DNA of 64,000 nucleotides, from positions 496,001-560,000 of the forward strand of contig JAKZHN010000014.1 of assembly GCA_037179335.1 (NCBI GenBank), in the 5' to 3' direction. Source of the stretch: Cyclaneusma minus. Its lineage: Eukaryota; Ascomycota; Leotiomycetes; Marthamycetales; Marthamycetaceae. Numbering within the stretch: the first letter of the stretch is position 1; every line of letters begins with the position of its first letter. The notes below the pieces were generated by a model. It did no database searches, had not been told where the DNA came from, and worked only from the letters and a program-made list of their open reading frames with translations. This document shows, one piece after another, positions 46,139 through 58,560 of the stretch. The translations under genes and the position numbers were made by a program.

Positions 46139-49100
46139 ACCTCGATTGTTTTTTGGCGAATTTTTTTTCTTTTTTTTCTATAATAGCAATTATATTAAGC
46201 CTTATTAGGGCTTTATTTATATAAAGCCGGTTTTTTTTATTTTTATTAAGCTTTTTTTTATTATTGCTTTATGTGGGTTTTTAATATATATATTTTTTAG
46301 CGGAAATTAGGCCCTTTTTTTTAATATTATAGCCTTTAATATTTTTAATTGCGAAATGCAAAACCTTGGCGACGGCTTATTTTAAGCCTTATATAATAGG
46401 GATTTTGGCCGTAATTATAATAATGGTACTAAATTTACAATTTTGCTATAAAATTTAAATTGCATTTTTATTAAGCTTATATTTATATTTCGAATTTGCA
46501 TTTATACTTGCTATATATATAGCTTTTATTTAAACCCCTTTTATAAAAATTTTAATATTTATAATTGGGCCGCAAATAATTTTAAATACAATTATTATTA
46601 TAATAATTATAAGCCCCTTTACAGTATAATAAATTTATACCCTTTTTGTTTTTTTTTACCAATTAATTTATTATTTTGTAAATTTTTGCTGCTTAAATTT
46701 CCTTACTTAATGCAGCTTATAATGCCTTTATATTTTATTACCATTATTATATTAAGGTTTAGGCCTTTTTTAAAAATTAATATACCAATTATAATAATAA
46801 GTTAATCCAATTAAAAAATAATATAAAGGCTGCCGGGATTTGTTTTTATTTTGAAATTTGTATTTTTTTAAAATATAAAATATATAATATATTTAAAAAT
46901 ATTATAGCTGCGGTAACAGCCTTAATTAAAATTATTTTTATAATTTATATTCTAATATATATAACAATTAATATTTGGTGCTATTTGGTAAATTTATTTT
47001 CCGGTTTGTTTTTGCGTATATTTAATTAGGCTATAAATAAATTTTAATTTTAATTATCTTTTTAATAATATTTTATTTAATATAAAAAAGAAAAAATGGG
47101 GTTTTAGCAATATAATATAAATTATAAAAATTATAAAATTAATATATATAAATTGGGTTTTTAAAAATACTATAAATTTTTTAATTTTGCTAACCAAATT
47201 TATTTTATTTAATATGCGAAATTTATAGTTTTTACCTATATATTTTATAGTTTTTAATTAAATTAAACTTATTGCGTAATTTTTAATTTTTTAATATAAT
47301 TTTTTTGCAAAATATAATACAATTTAATTTAATTTAAAATATAAAAAAATAACTAAATTTAAATTTTTATATTTTAAATTTTTAAATTTTTGCTTTTGCT
47401 TAATATTGCGTATAATTGGGCATGTTTTATTTAAATATAAAAATAAAGCTGGCCCCTTAATATCTTTTTTTAATTTTTGCGTTTTTTTAATAATTTTCCC
47501 GCTATTATTATAATTTAGCTTTGGTGTTTTTTTAATAAATTTGCTTAAAATTATTAGGGTATTTTTAAAGTTTGTTTTAGGCCAATATTTGGTTTTAATT
47601 TTGGCTTTAGCCTTTTCAATATATACAAAATATAAACTAACCATTTTTATTTTTTTATATATTATAATTTTTTCGATTTTCGATTTTTGGTTATTTTAAG
47701 GTTTTTAAAATTTATAAAGCACGGTTTATATACGCCATTTTAAAATGCCTTAATAAATTTTAAAAGGCTAATATAAAAAATATTATATTTTTCTTTAATT
47801 AAAACCCAAACGGAAATTTTAGGCGATAAATTTAGGCTCCTATTTTTTTAATAATAAAAAAGGGGCCTATATACTTTTTCGCTAGCTTTCCGGCTTTAGA
47901 GCGTATATTTTTAATAAATAAAAAACCCAATTCCCTTTATTAAAATTTATAGCCTTATGCGTTTTTGTATACTGCTTTATATATTTATTGGTAATATTTT
48001 CCCAATTTTTATAATAATATATATTGGCCGTATTATATATTTTTTTCGATTTTTTATATTAGGCATTTTAATTTTTATAAATTGCATAAAAAAATTAACG
48101 CTAATTTATAAATAATACCTGTATATTATAAAAAGGGATTTTTTTAATATTTTATATTTTATGTTATTATAAGCAAATTTTGCTATAGCCAATTAAATTG
48201 CGTAATTTATTTTATTATTATTATAATAGTATTATATATAAGCCTTTAAAATTTGGTTTATTTGGTTTATTTGCCTATTTATTTAAAGGTAAAATATAAT
48301 ATTATATTTGCGTATTATATAAAATTTACAATAAAAGGCTTTTTATAATATATTGGTAAGTATTAAATTACGGTTAAATATAATAATTTTAAGGATTTTT
48401 ATGAAATAAATAATTTTATTAAAAATTGCGCATTAATATTTTTAATTATATGTATAAATTGCATAGCCTTAATATAATAATTTACCACTATTAAAATAAT
48501 ATTATAATTTTAGCAAGCCTATTATAAAGTTTTATAATAAATATATTTATAATTTATTGGCTAAAAATAAAGGCTATAGCTAATTATAATATATATATTA
48601 ATAGGTTTTATTTTACTAGCAAATATAGCAATTATATATATAATCCTATATTTTTATTTTTATACCCAGCTAATAATATTTGCAATAAATTAAAATTAAT
48701 GTTTAATTTATTTTAAAATAGCCTATTAATTTGCTATTATAATAAATATATAAAACTTTATTATATAATATATTTGCCGCAAAAATATATAATTTGCCTT
48801 TTTTATATAATATATCGTTTTTAAATTGCTATTATTTATTTTTATATAATACAAATTGGCTTTATATATAATAAATATATTTATTATATATTTATTATAT
48901 TTTAAGCCTTAAAAATAATTATAAAACTTGCCTTAATTATTCCGGCTTTTAAAGTTTTATAATTTAAATAAAATATAGCTTTTTGCTTAAAAATTTGTGT
49001 TTATAATATATAAATAAAACGTGCAATATTAATTTCCCGATTTAATAATTTTAATTAAAATGCAATTGCCGTATTTGCAAAAACAGCCATATTTTTTAAA

Positions 49101-49549
49101 AATTATATATTTAATATATAATTAAATAAATAGCAAAACTTTTGCTATAACATATTTTTTTTTAAATATTTTTGCTTAAGCATTTTTTGCTGCCTTTTTA
49201 TAATTTGGCTTATAAAATAAAATTAGCTGGTTTTTTATTTCCGCAATATATTTGATATCGAAATTATAGGGTTTTCATTTTATAGCTTATTTTGATTAAT
49301 ATTTATTATTATTTTTTGCATTTATAAAATAGCGCAAATCATTATAATTTAAAAGCATTTAAATTTCATAATATATGCTTTTAATATATTGCTTTTAGCA
49401 TTAATTTTTTTATATAATTGCAAGCAATTTAGTATTATATATTTAATATATTGATTTAATATTAATTAGCTTATAAAACCAAAAACCTGTTAAATGCCAA
49501 TAATATTGCATTAAATTATTTAAATTTTTAAATTGCTTTAAAATCCCCA

Positions 49550-50260
49550 ATATTGCAAATTTAAAAGCATTATATATAATTTGCAAATATTTTATAGAAT
49601 TAAAATATTGCAATATTGGCTTGCTTATAAATGCGTTTTAATATATTAAAAGGCTTTTTACGCTTTTAAAAGCTATTTAAATAGGCTATTTTTATTATTA
49701 TTTATATTATTAATAAGCAAATTAATTATAAATAATATAGTTTTATTATATTTTAAAATAAATCGCTTATAAAAATTAGCTTATTTTAAAAATAATTGCA
49801 ATTTTAAATATATAATTGGTATAAATTATTTTTAAATAGCGCGTATTTTTTCCGGCTTTATATATACGACGTCTTTTTTATTATAAAGCCTAAAAATAAA
49901 ACCTTGTTTACTTTAAATTCGCATTTGCTTTTTTTTATAAAAAAAGTATTTTTATAGTTTTTTAATTACGGCTTTTATATATTTATTATATTTGCCAGGG
50001 TTTTTTAAATAAATTAAAATATTATTAAAATAAATTATTATAATAATATTTAAAAACTCCTTAAGCGCTATATTTATATAAGCTTAAAATATAGCTAATA
50101 TATTTACCAATTTAAATAATATTATTAAATATTCGAAATGTCTATATTTTATATAAAATGCTATTTTTTATTTATTTCCCTTTTATATATAAGTTTTATA
50201 ATACGTATTTTTAGAATTTAGCTTGGTAAAAATTTTGGCTTTTTTTTAATTTAGCTAAAA
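49550..50260 (-). pseudogene. Gypsy reverse transcriptase/RNase H, RIP-degraded
   Basis: One minus-strand frame reads KIFTKLNSKNTYYKTYI, then RHFEYLIILFKLVNILAIF, then YFNNILIYLKNPGKY, then IKPEKIRAI and ANFYKRFI. This follows Ty3 RT order: FTKLDL, GHFEYLVMPFGLTNAPATFQ-like box, YLDDILIYS, the PEKI segment and FANFYRRFI. The catalytic Asp-Asp is now Asn-Asn (G-to-A on the coding strand). Many stops interrupt it, so it cannot work. Confidence 0.88.
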
Positions 50261-53001
50261 ATTTATTAAGTTTTTTAAAAATAGTAATTTTTAATAATAT
50301 TATGATTTAATTTTTTATAATTAATATATAAATATAAGCCATTCTTTTAAATATAAATGATATGAAAGCTTTTATTGGGCTTTTTAATTTGCGAATTTAG
50401 CTTTTTGCTAGCGTATTATTAAAATATTTTTTTAATATAATTAGCTATTTTTTAAATAGCTTATAAATAAATTAATAAAAAGAATTTGCGTTGTTTTTAT
50501 AATATAATTTTAATTAAAATATATAAATAATATACCAGCTTTTATTATATTAAAAATATTATTAAAAAGGCTTAAGTTTTTTGGTTTTTTGCGTTTTAAT
50601 CTTTTGCTTTAATTTTAATTTTGGTTTTACCGCATATTTTTTGCGGATAGTTTTAATATTTAGTAATTTACGGCGTTAAAAGCATATTAAAATCCAGTTT
50701 TTTTAACCAAAATTTTGGTATTTTGCCCAATATATATATAATGGGATTTTTATTTAAATTTGTAATATTTTTTATAAAAAATAGCTTTCCGTTTATTTTA
50801 TTAAATACTATTTTATATAATTTAATATTATATTTCCAGCTTTTGTATACAGGGTATTTTATATATAATAATTCCTTATTTATTATATTTAAAATATAAA
50901 TTATTATATCTAGTTTTTTTAATTTATCCAGCTTATTTTAAGCAATAATTTTGTGCTTAATTTGGCATTTATAAATAAAGCTGGCCTTAGCCTAATTATA
51001 ATATTTATTATTTATTTATTTAAGCTAAGGCATGCTTAAAAGCAAATTGTATAAATATGCGGGTATTTTATGTATTTTAATGCTTTGGTTTTTTATATTA
51101 TTTTTATTATTGAAAACTTTAATGAAAATTTTATAGCATTATTTAATTTTTATTTAATTTTCATTAAAAAGCAAATTTATAAATATTATATATATACACC
51201 GATTTATTTTTATTTTTTTGCAAATATTAATAATATAAATTTTTTATTTAATTTATTATTAATAAGGGCGAAAACAAAAACCATATTTTAAATATTAATT
51301 GCAATTAAATAATTGATTATTATATATTTTTGCCCTATAAAAAAATTGTTAAATTAGGCAATTATTAGCGATTTCTTTTTTCCTAATTATTATATTTATA
51401 TTTATAATTTATAAAATTAGGAATTTTATTTGCGGCTTTTGCAAAAAGGCCTTAATTATATTTATTTAAATTATAACCATTATAATTTCGGCTATAATTG
51501 AAATTATTTTTATATAATTGGCCTTTTTTTCTTTTACAATTACCAAAGCTATTACCATTTAAAATATACGCTTTATTACCAGGCTATTTATATTTATAGG
51601 CCTTATATTTAAGCTATTAATGATTTTAGCATTTTTTTTAAATGCAATTAGCTGGGCTATAATTATTAAAATTACAATTAAAATATAAAAAAAGCCGGCA
51701 TTAATTTTAGCCGCATTATTAGCCTTTATTTTAATGGTAGCCGTTTTTTTGCTTTTGAAATTGGGTTAATGTTAAATTGCTATATTATTTTTTAAAATAT
51801 TATATAAATTTTATAGTTTATTATATTTTTTTTCAATTATTTGCATTAAATATATTTTTGCCCTTAAATTAAAAATCGGGCCTATTTTTACATTTAATAT
51901 TTTTGGCTATATTAAATATATATTATATATTAATTTATAATTAATTGCTTTATTAAAAAATAAAATCCTATTTAATATTATTGCAAAGCTTAAAAATAAA
52001 TTAATTATTAAAAAATATACAGCTTTTTTTTATTTATCCTATTTAGGATATTGGATAGTTTTAATATAATTGTAAAGAATATTTAACTGGCTAAAGGCAT
52101 TTATAATAATATAGCAAATATATTGCTGCTTTTTTAAAAAAGCCAAGCATGCATATTATTCCTTATTAAAGTATTTTATTTTGCGCTAATTTTTATTATT
52201 TTAAATACTAAATCTTATAGCCAGCTAAAAACAAAAAGAAAAATACTTCTTGATTAATAAACTAGCCTTGGGCTATTTTAAAGGCAAATTTAAATCATTT
52301 AATAAAAGTAATAAAAATATTTAGCTATTTAATTTTTAATTATAAAAATATAATTGATCACCTTTTCGAATCGGAGCTGAAATTAAAAATATTAAATTTA
52401 ATTTTTAAAAATATCATATATTTTAATATAGCTATTATTTTTAAATTATAATATTTATAGCTTGCAAATATATTTGCAATTGATTTTTTAAAACTGCCTT
52501 AGCTAAATTAAATTATATTGCTAAACTAGGCATTGGAATTGCATTGGAAATCCAATTAAAATTAAAGCTTTTATAAAATTCAATTTCTTTGTTTTTTAAT
52601 TGGCCGTTTAGAAATTATAAAAGATTATTAAAATGGTAAATATATTTATTAAATATAGTATAAAATATATAAATTATTTTTTTATACGTAAAAGAATAAA
52701 TTTTATAAACTTTAAAGCTTTGATAGCTAAATAAAATACCAAATTTAGCCTTAATTGCAATTTTATCGGCTATTATATATTTGTTTAAAAATATAAATAA
52801 ATATCCAATATTTTAATATTTATAAGTATAAAATATTAGACTTAAGAGCTTTGCATAATAAAAATTTACAAGCTTGCCTATTAAAGTTTAAAAGCTAAGC
52901 AAGGCTAAAACTATTTAATTATAAATATAAATAATCCTTTTTAAATTAAATTTTAATAAAAATAAAGCTTTAAATATTTCAAGCATATATATTTATTATA
53001 A

Positions 53002-53679
53002 TGGTTAAAAATAAATTGGCAAATAAAGGTGCGTTATACGTATTCCTTAGCTATAAAAAATAGCCGCTGCTTTTTTTAAATAAAAATAGCAGCGCTTAAA
53101 TATTATACGCTAAAAGTCTTGCTTAGCTTTTTTAATAAATAGTATTTATTTTTTATATTATATATATATATTATAAAATGCTTATAAAGCGCTTTTTTTA
53201 GCCCTATATAATAATTGTTTTTTTATAGCTTTGGGCCTTAAAGCTTTCAAATACGAGTTTTCGTTTTTCGATAATTTAATAATTGGGCTTTAATTATTAA
53301 TTTTGGTTTTTTATTTTGGCCGTATAAATCGGTAGGTTTTTATTAAGTTGCTATTATTAATAGTTATTTTCGAATTTATTATTGCTTAATTTTTTATTTT
53401 TAAATCTTAGTATATAATTTGCGCTATTTATTATTAAACTGATTTTAAATCTTTATTTAATTATTTTTATTATTTTAAATTTCTATTTTTTTATATTGAA
53501 ATTTATTAGAATTTTCTATTTCTATTAGCTTTATATATACTATATTAATTTTTGCGCGTGCTTTTTTTGCAAATGCTAAAGAATTAATATAGCGGCGGCT
53601 TATTTCAAGTAATTGATTTTTTTATACGCGTATTATACGCTTTTTTAATAATAATATATTAATTTTTAATTGCATTTTA
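53002..53679 (-). repeat. LTR of Gypsy element 1 (right, 5' LTR)
   Basis: About 678 bp, the partner of 45431-46138. It starts TGGTTAAAAA where the other has TAGTCAAAAA. It is more eroded: for example GCCGCTGCTTTTTTT against GCCGCTGCCCTTCTC. Its right end touches the 5' LTR of element 2, so the boundary is known to within 2 bp only. Confidence 0.8.
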
Positions 53680-53864
53680 TAACGGCCCCGGACCAAAGCG
53701 CTCTCCACGGCTCACCAGCCAAAAAAGCCCTAATAATCCGTGCGCCACATAACCACCAAATTTAATTCTCACGATTAAAAAGCCGTCTTTTTATAGCAAT
53801 AAATACCTATTAATAATAATTTATATTCTAGCCTTGGCTAAAATCCCGAATTCAATTTATAATA
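53678..53864 (+). repeat. 5' LTR of Gypsy element 2
   Basis: 187 bp, starting TATAACGGCCCCGGACC and ending in CCCGAATTCAATTTATAATA. Against the 3' LTR end (CCCGGACCCAGCTCGTGATA) every difference is G-to-A or C-to-T. It retains a GC-rich core (GCGCTCTCCACGGCTCACC) that is eroded in the 3' copy. Confidence 0.9.
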
Positions 53865-56247
53865 ATTTTATTACTATTATTAATTAATTTATTTCTCGAT
53901 TATTTATCCCTTAATTTAAATAAGCTTAAATTATTAATTCCGCAGCAAAAACCCAGCAATTATTTTTTTAATCCCTTGCAATAATTGTAATAATAATTTT
54001 TAAATTTCCAATAATTGCTTTTAGCAAAATATTATTTTTAAAGCTAAAATTAAAAACAAATTAAAATTTCTATATTAGCAGCTTTTAAAATTAAATATTG
54101 ATTTCCAAAAATCTAAAAAAATTTAAAGAATCTAAAATACCTAATGCTTTTAATAAAAATAATTTTTAAACGCGGTTTAAAATAAATCATAATAAATTTT
54201 ATATTTTCTGCTTTGCTATTTATAAAATTAAAAAGGCTTTTAGCCCTTTCGTAGCTTAATTCCAATATTGTATTAATGCCGACAAAGCTTACAAAGCCGC
54301 CGCCAATTATATTATTATTAAAAATAATAATAATAGCAATAAAGGGTTTTTAAGCAATAACCCTGGCAATAATAATAGCTTTTTTGGCCTTTAAAATAAT
54401 AATTTATATTAGCTCCGTATTTTTATTAAAATTTACCGCTTTAAAAAGCTTTTTAATCCTAATAAGCTTAATAACGGCTTTAAACCTAAATTTAAAATTT
54501 AATATATTATTATAAAAAATAACCTAATTATTAATAACAATTATTTTTCTATTATTATTGCTATTATAATCTATATTATAATCCAAATTAAAAAAAAGCC
54601 AATTATATTTTTTAGCCTTATTATAATGCTTTTAAAAAAATCCCTTTATAATTCAAAAAGCAATATATATATCTTTTCGCGCTTATGTTTTTTTATTAAA
54701 TATAATAATGCCCGTTATGTTTATTTAATTTATTATATATATATTTGTACAAATTTCTATTATAATATTTAATTAAATAATATATTTAGTATTAATATTT
54801 GTAAAAGAAAATTAGCTTATTTTTTTTCTATTCTAATATACGCAATTATAGGCATTTTTTATATTTGCAAAATTTTGAAAAAAGCTAGAATTCTATATTA
54901 TAATACCGTTTATATATATTGGCTATTTATATAAAAGCTTATTTTTAAAAAAAAGCAAATTCAATTTTAATAGCCGCAATAGCAGAAATAAAATAAAAAT
55001 TAATATAGTATAAATAACCCCGACCGCTTTGCAAAAGGCCGAAAAAGCCAGTAAAATTAAAATTCTGAATTTAATTATAAAAAATATCAAGAACGGCTTT
55101 ACAAAAAAGGCCATTAGGGCAGTTTGTTTTAATAATGTTAAAAAAACTTTATTTACAACCAATATTATAAATATAATAATATTAAGTATTAGGCTTTTAA
55201 TTATTTTAAACCTAATAAGCCTATTAAAAAAAAGAAAGGCTATATTAATTAAATCGACCCCGACTTTAATTACCATTTAGCCTTTAAATTTTTAGGAAAA
55301 AACGGCGCTTAAGGGAAATCTCCTTTTTAGTCGAATTTGCCAATTTAATTAATATAACATTGGTAAGTTTGGCTAATTATATTAATAGTAAAGAACTTTT
55401 AATGCTATATATATTAAATTCTTTTAAGTTTTTAAATTAATATAATGCCTTTATTAATAATAAAGCTTAATTATTATATTTTATAAATACTAATATAGCT
55501 AAAGTTATTTTTGGCTTTGAAATGTTTATTTAATAATTAAATACATTAATATTATTCCGTAAATTTAATGGAAATTGCAAAAAATCCATTATTATTTATA
55601 TTCTCTTAAATTTTACTATTAATAATAAATTGTTTCTAAAAACCTTTTTTTTATTATTAATTTAAAAAACCAAAATTTGATTTTTATATTTAAATAGCAA
55701 TAGCAGTATTAAATATTGCTAGAGTTTTATAATCATAAAATTTATTGGCTTTGCAAATTTAATAGCAAAAATAAATGCCCCAGCGCAAAAAAAAATAAGA
55801 ATTTAAAAAGGCAAATTAAACCTGGTGGTAAATAAGGAAATTAAAGTAAAGCTCCCTTTTAGAATATTAAAAAAAATATACCCAAGGCGGCGTTTATATA
55901 ATATATTATAATATGCAAAGCTTTTAAATTTATAAAATAAAAGCTGGCTAATAATAGCCTTATATTTATTAAGCCAAAATTTATTTAAAAAAAATTCTTC
56001 CAAATATTAAAATCTATTAAATTAATGCTGAAAAAATAAAGCGCTATTTTTTTAAATATCCAAAAAAAAACTGGCAAAGCGTAAATATATTCCCTATATA
56101 TTATTAAAACAATTATTGCCTTTAAAAAGCCCTAAAAGCTTTTTAATAAAAAGCTATTAAAACGGCGGCTATTATTTTATTTAGATATTTAATATTATAA
56201 ATCTTTTAAAAAGGCTTATAATACCTTATTATTATATAGTTTTTACA

Positions 56248-56760
56248 ATGCAAAAAGTAAGCTATTTTCCGCTATATTTTATATTAATAAAGCAATTGCG
56301 CATTATAAAAAAGTATTTGGAAAAAAATCTAGCCAAAGGACTTATTAAGCAATCTTTTTTTGCAGCTTTTATTTTATTTATTAAAAAATCCGGAAATAAT
56401 TTCCGCTTTTATATAAATTATTATAGGCTTAATAAAATTATTTGCAAAAATAAATACCCGCTGCCTTTATTTAATTTTTTTTATTTTGGCTTAATAAGGC
56501 TAAATATTTGATTAAGCTCAATATTAAATAAGTATTTTACTGTATTTATTTGGAGGAAATTAGCAAATAATTTATAAATTTTCAAATTTGCTATAAAATA
56601 TTTTGGTATAATATTTTGTTTTTTAAATTTATTAATAAACTTGCTATTTTTTAGCAATATATTAATTATATTTTATTTAATTGTTTAAATAAAATTTATA
56701 TAAAATTTATTAATAATATTTTAATTTATATTAATAAAAGTTTTAAATAATACCACCAAA
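56248..56760 (+). pseudogene. Gypsy reverse transcriptase, RIP-degraded
   Basis: An 87-codon open stretch at 56248-56511 reads EKNLAKGLIKQSFFAAFIL, LFIKKSGNNFRFYINYYRLN and KNKYPLPLFN. This matches the Ty3/Gypsy RT start (ENLxKGFIRPS...ILFVKKxDGxLRxCVDYRxLN...KNxYPLP). The next block, corresponding to KLDLxxAY, follows with stops. The frame is closed by C-to-T changes, so no enzyme is made. Confidence 0.88.
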
Positions 56761-58068
56761 ATATTATCGCTATTATAAATTTAATATTATTAAAATCAAG
56801 TATTTAGGCTATATTACTTTTTCTGCCTATATTTAAATAAATCCAAATAAAATTTAATTAATAAAAAATTAGCAATGCTTTAAAAAAACAGAGTTAAAAA
56901 AATTCAATTTTTTTTTGAATTTTGCAATTTTTATTGGATTTTTATTAAAAACTATAGCCGATTAGCCAAGCCTTTAATTTAGCTTATTAAAAAAACCCAT
57001 ATTTAAAAATAAACCAATGCTTATTAGAACGCTTTTTTAGCATTTAAAGCGGCTTTGCTATTAATATTTATTTTAGCTATTTTTAATCCCGATTATAAAA
57101 ATCGGCTTAAAATAAATGCTTTAAATAAAATAATAGCAAAAATCTTCTTTTGAAAGCATTTTAATAAATAGCATTCAATAATTTATTTTTTAAAAATTAT
57201 AAATAAGCATTAGCTAAATTACGGTATTTATAATTAAAAAATATTAGCTATTATTTAATCGTTTATTTATTAGCGTATTTATTTATTAAAGTCTTTTTGA
57301 AAAATTCAGGTCATTAATAATTATAAATTATTAAAATAATTTATAATTACCAAGGCTTTAAATATTAAGCAAGCTAAATAATGAAAACCAAATTAAAATA
57401 CAATTTTTGCATTAAATATAAATCTGGTATAATTAATAAGGCTAATTCTTTTATATAAAGGGATTAAAATATAGCTAATATAAAAGCTTTAAAATTGGTA
57501 TGTTAATATAGCATTTATTATTAATAAAATGCTTTAGCCCAGAAATTATTAAATTGTTTTAGCTTAAAAATATAGTATTCTTGGTATTTATTTTAGCAGC
57601 CTAAATAAAGCTAATTAATAAGCTATTAATTATTAATTAAAAACCGAATAATTCTTTTTTAAAAATATTATAAAAAAGCAAAATCTATAATTAAAAGCCC
57701 CGCATTTATTAAACCGGTATAATAAAATATACGGAATAATTTAATGCTTAAAAAAACCAATCAATTATATTTGCTATAGGGATTTTTTAAATTAAAATAA
57801 TTGCTAAAATTTATAGCATTATTTAAATTATTTATTTTGGCAAAAACAAAACCCGTTAATTATTAAAAAGCATTATTAATAGCCGAATTTAATGCAAAAT
57901 ATAAATTAGTATATTAAAAATTGCCGGGCTTATATAAGAATAAAAACTTCCAAAAATAAAGCTTTAACCCTTTTTATTCCGTTTTTAATTTCTTAATATT
58001 TTTAATAATATATAATAATAAATTTCTATTATATATTTAAAAGCCAAAATAGCTATAATATAATTATA

Positions 58069-58110
<42 letters not shown>

Positions 58111-58440
58111 AAACAATTAATGCTTAAAAAGCCGCAAAAGTTTTTTATTTTATAATTTATAAAATTTACAAAATTTTAAAAACTATTATTTCGAATTGAA
58201 AAACCCAATTTACTTTTGCCTTTTAGCAAAAATTTATAAAGATCTCCAATATAGCCATCTTTTTTAGTTTACCAGCTATAAATTAACAATTAAATTAAAA
58301 TTGCCAATGCTATTTTAAATTTCCGCTTAATACTTTTAATTAATTAATTTTAAAATAATTAAATAAAGTTCTTTTTATTAATATTACTACCGCCGCTTTT
58401 TTTTACAAATTAATAAATATATTTCCAATTAAAATAAAAT

Positions 58441-58560
58441 AGCCCTAGTGGCTTAGCGGTAATTTTTATTATTGCTGGCTTGGCAAATCTTATATAACCA
58501 CAAAAAATATAAAGGTTACGAATTCGATTTTTGCAAAAAGCCTCGGGATTTTTCCTTTTG
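58441..58560 (+). mobile_element. possible tRNA-derived SINE head (pol III promoter)
   Basis: TGGCTTAGCGG at 58449-58459 fits a pol III A box. AATTCGATTTT at 58521-58531 fits a B box (GGTTCGANTCC) in which all four mismatches are G-to-A or C-to-T, as RIP would leave. The boxes are 72 bp apart. The segment lies inside the 1.6 kb present in element 2 but absent from element 3. The 3' end and target duplication are not seen, so this is tentative. Confidence 0.4.

Larger units (their letters stand above)
45431..53679 (-). mobile_element. Ty3/Gypsy LTR retrotransposon 1 (dead)
   Basis: About 8.2 kb bounded by direct repeats at 45431-46138 and 53002-53679, read as LTRs. Coding similarity lies on the minus strand, so the right LTR is the 5' one. 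The minus strand just inside the left LTR is purine-rich (GAAAAAAAAGAAAAAAA), which fits a polypurine tract. The RT/RNase H region is at about 49.5-50.3 kb. All frames are broken. The outer flanks do not show a clear target-site duplication; the right flank is occupied by element 2. Confidence 0.82.
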
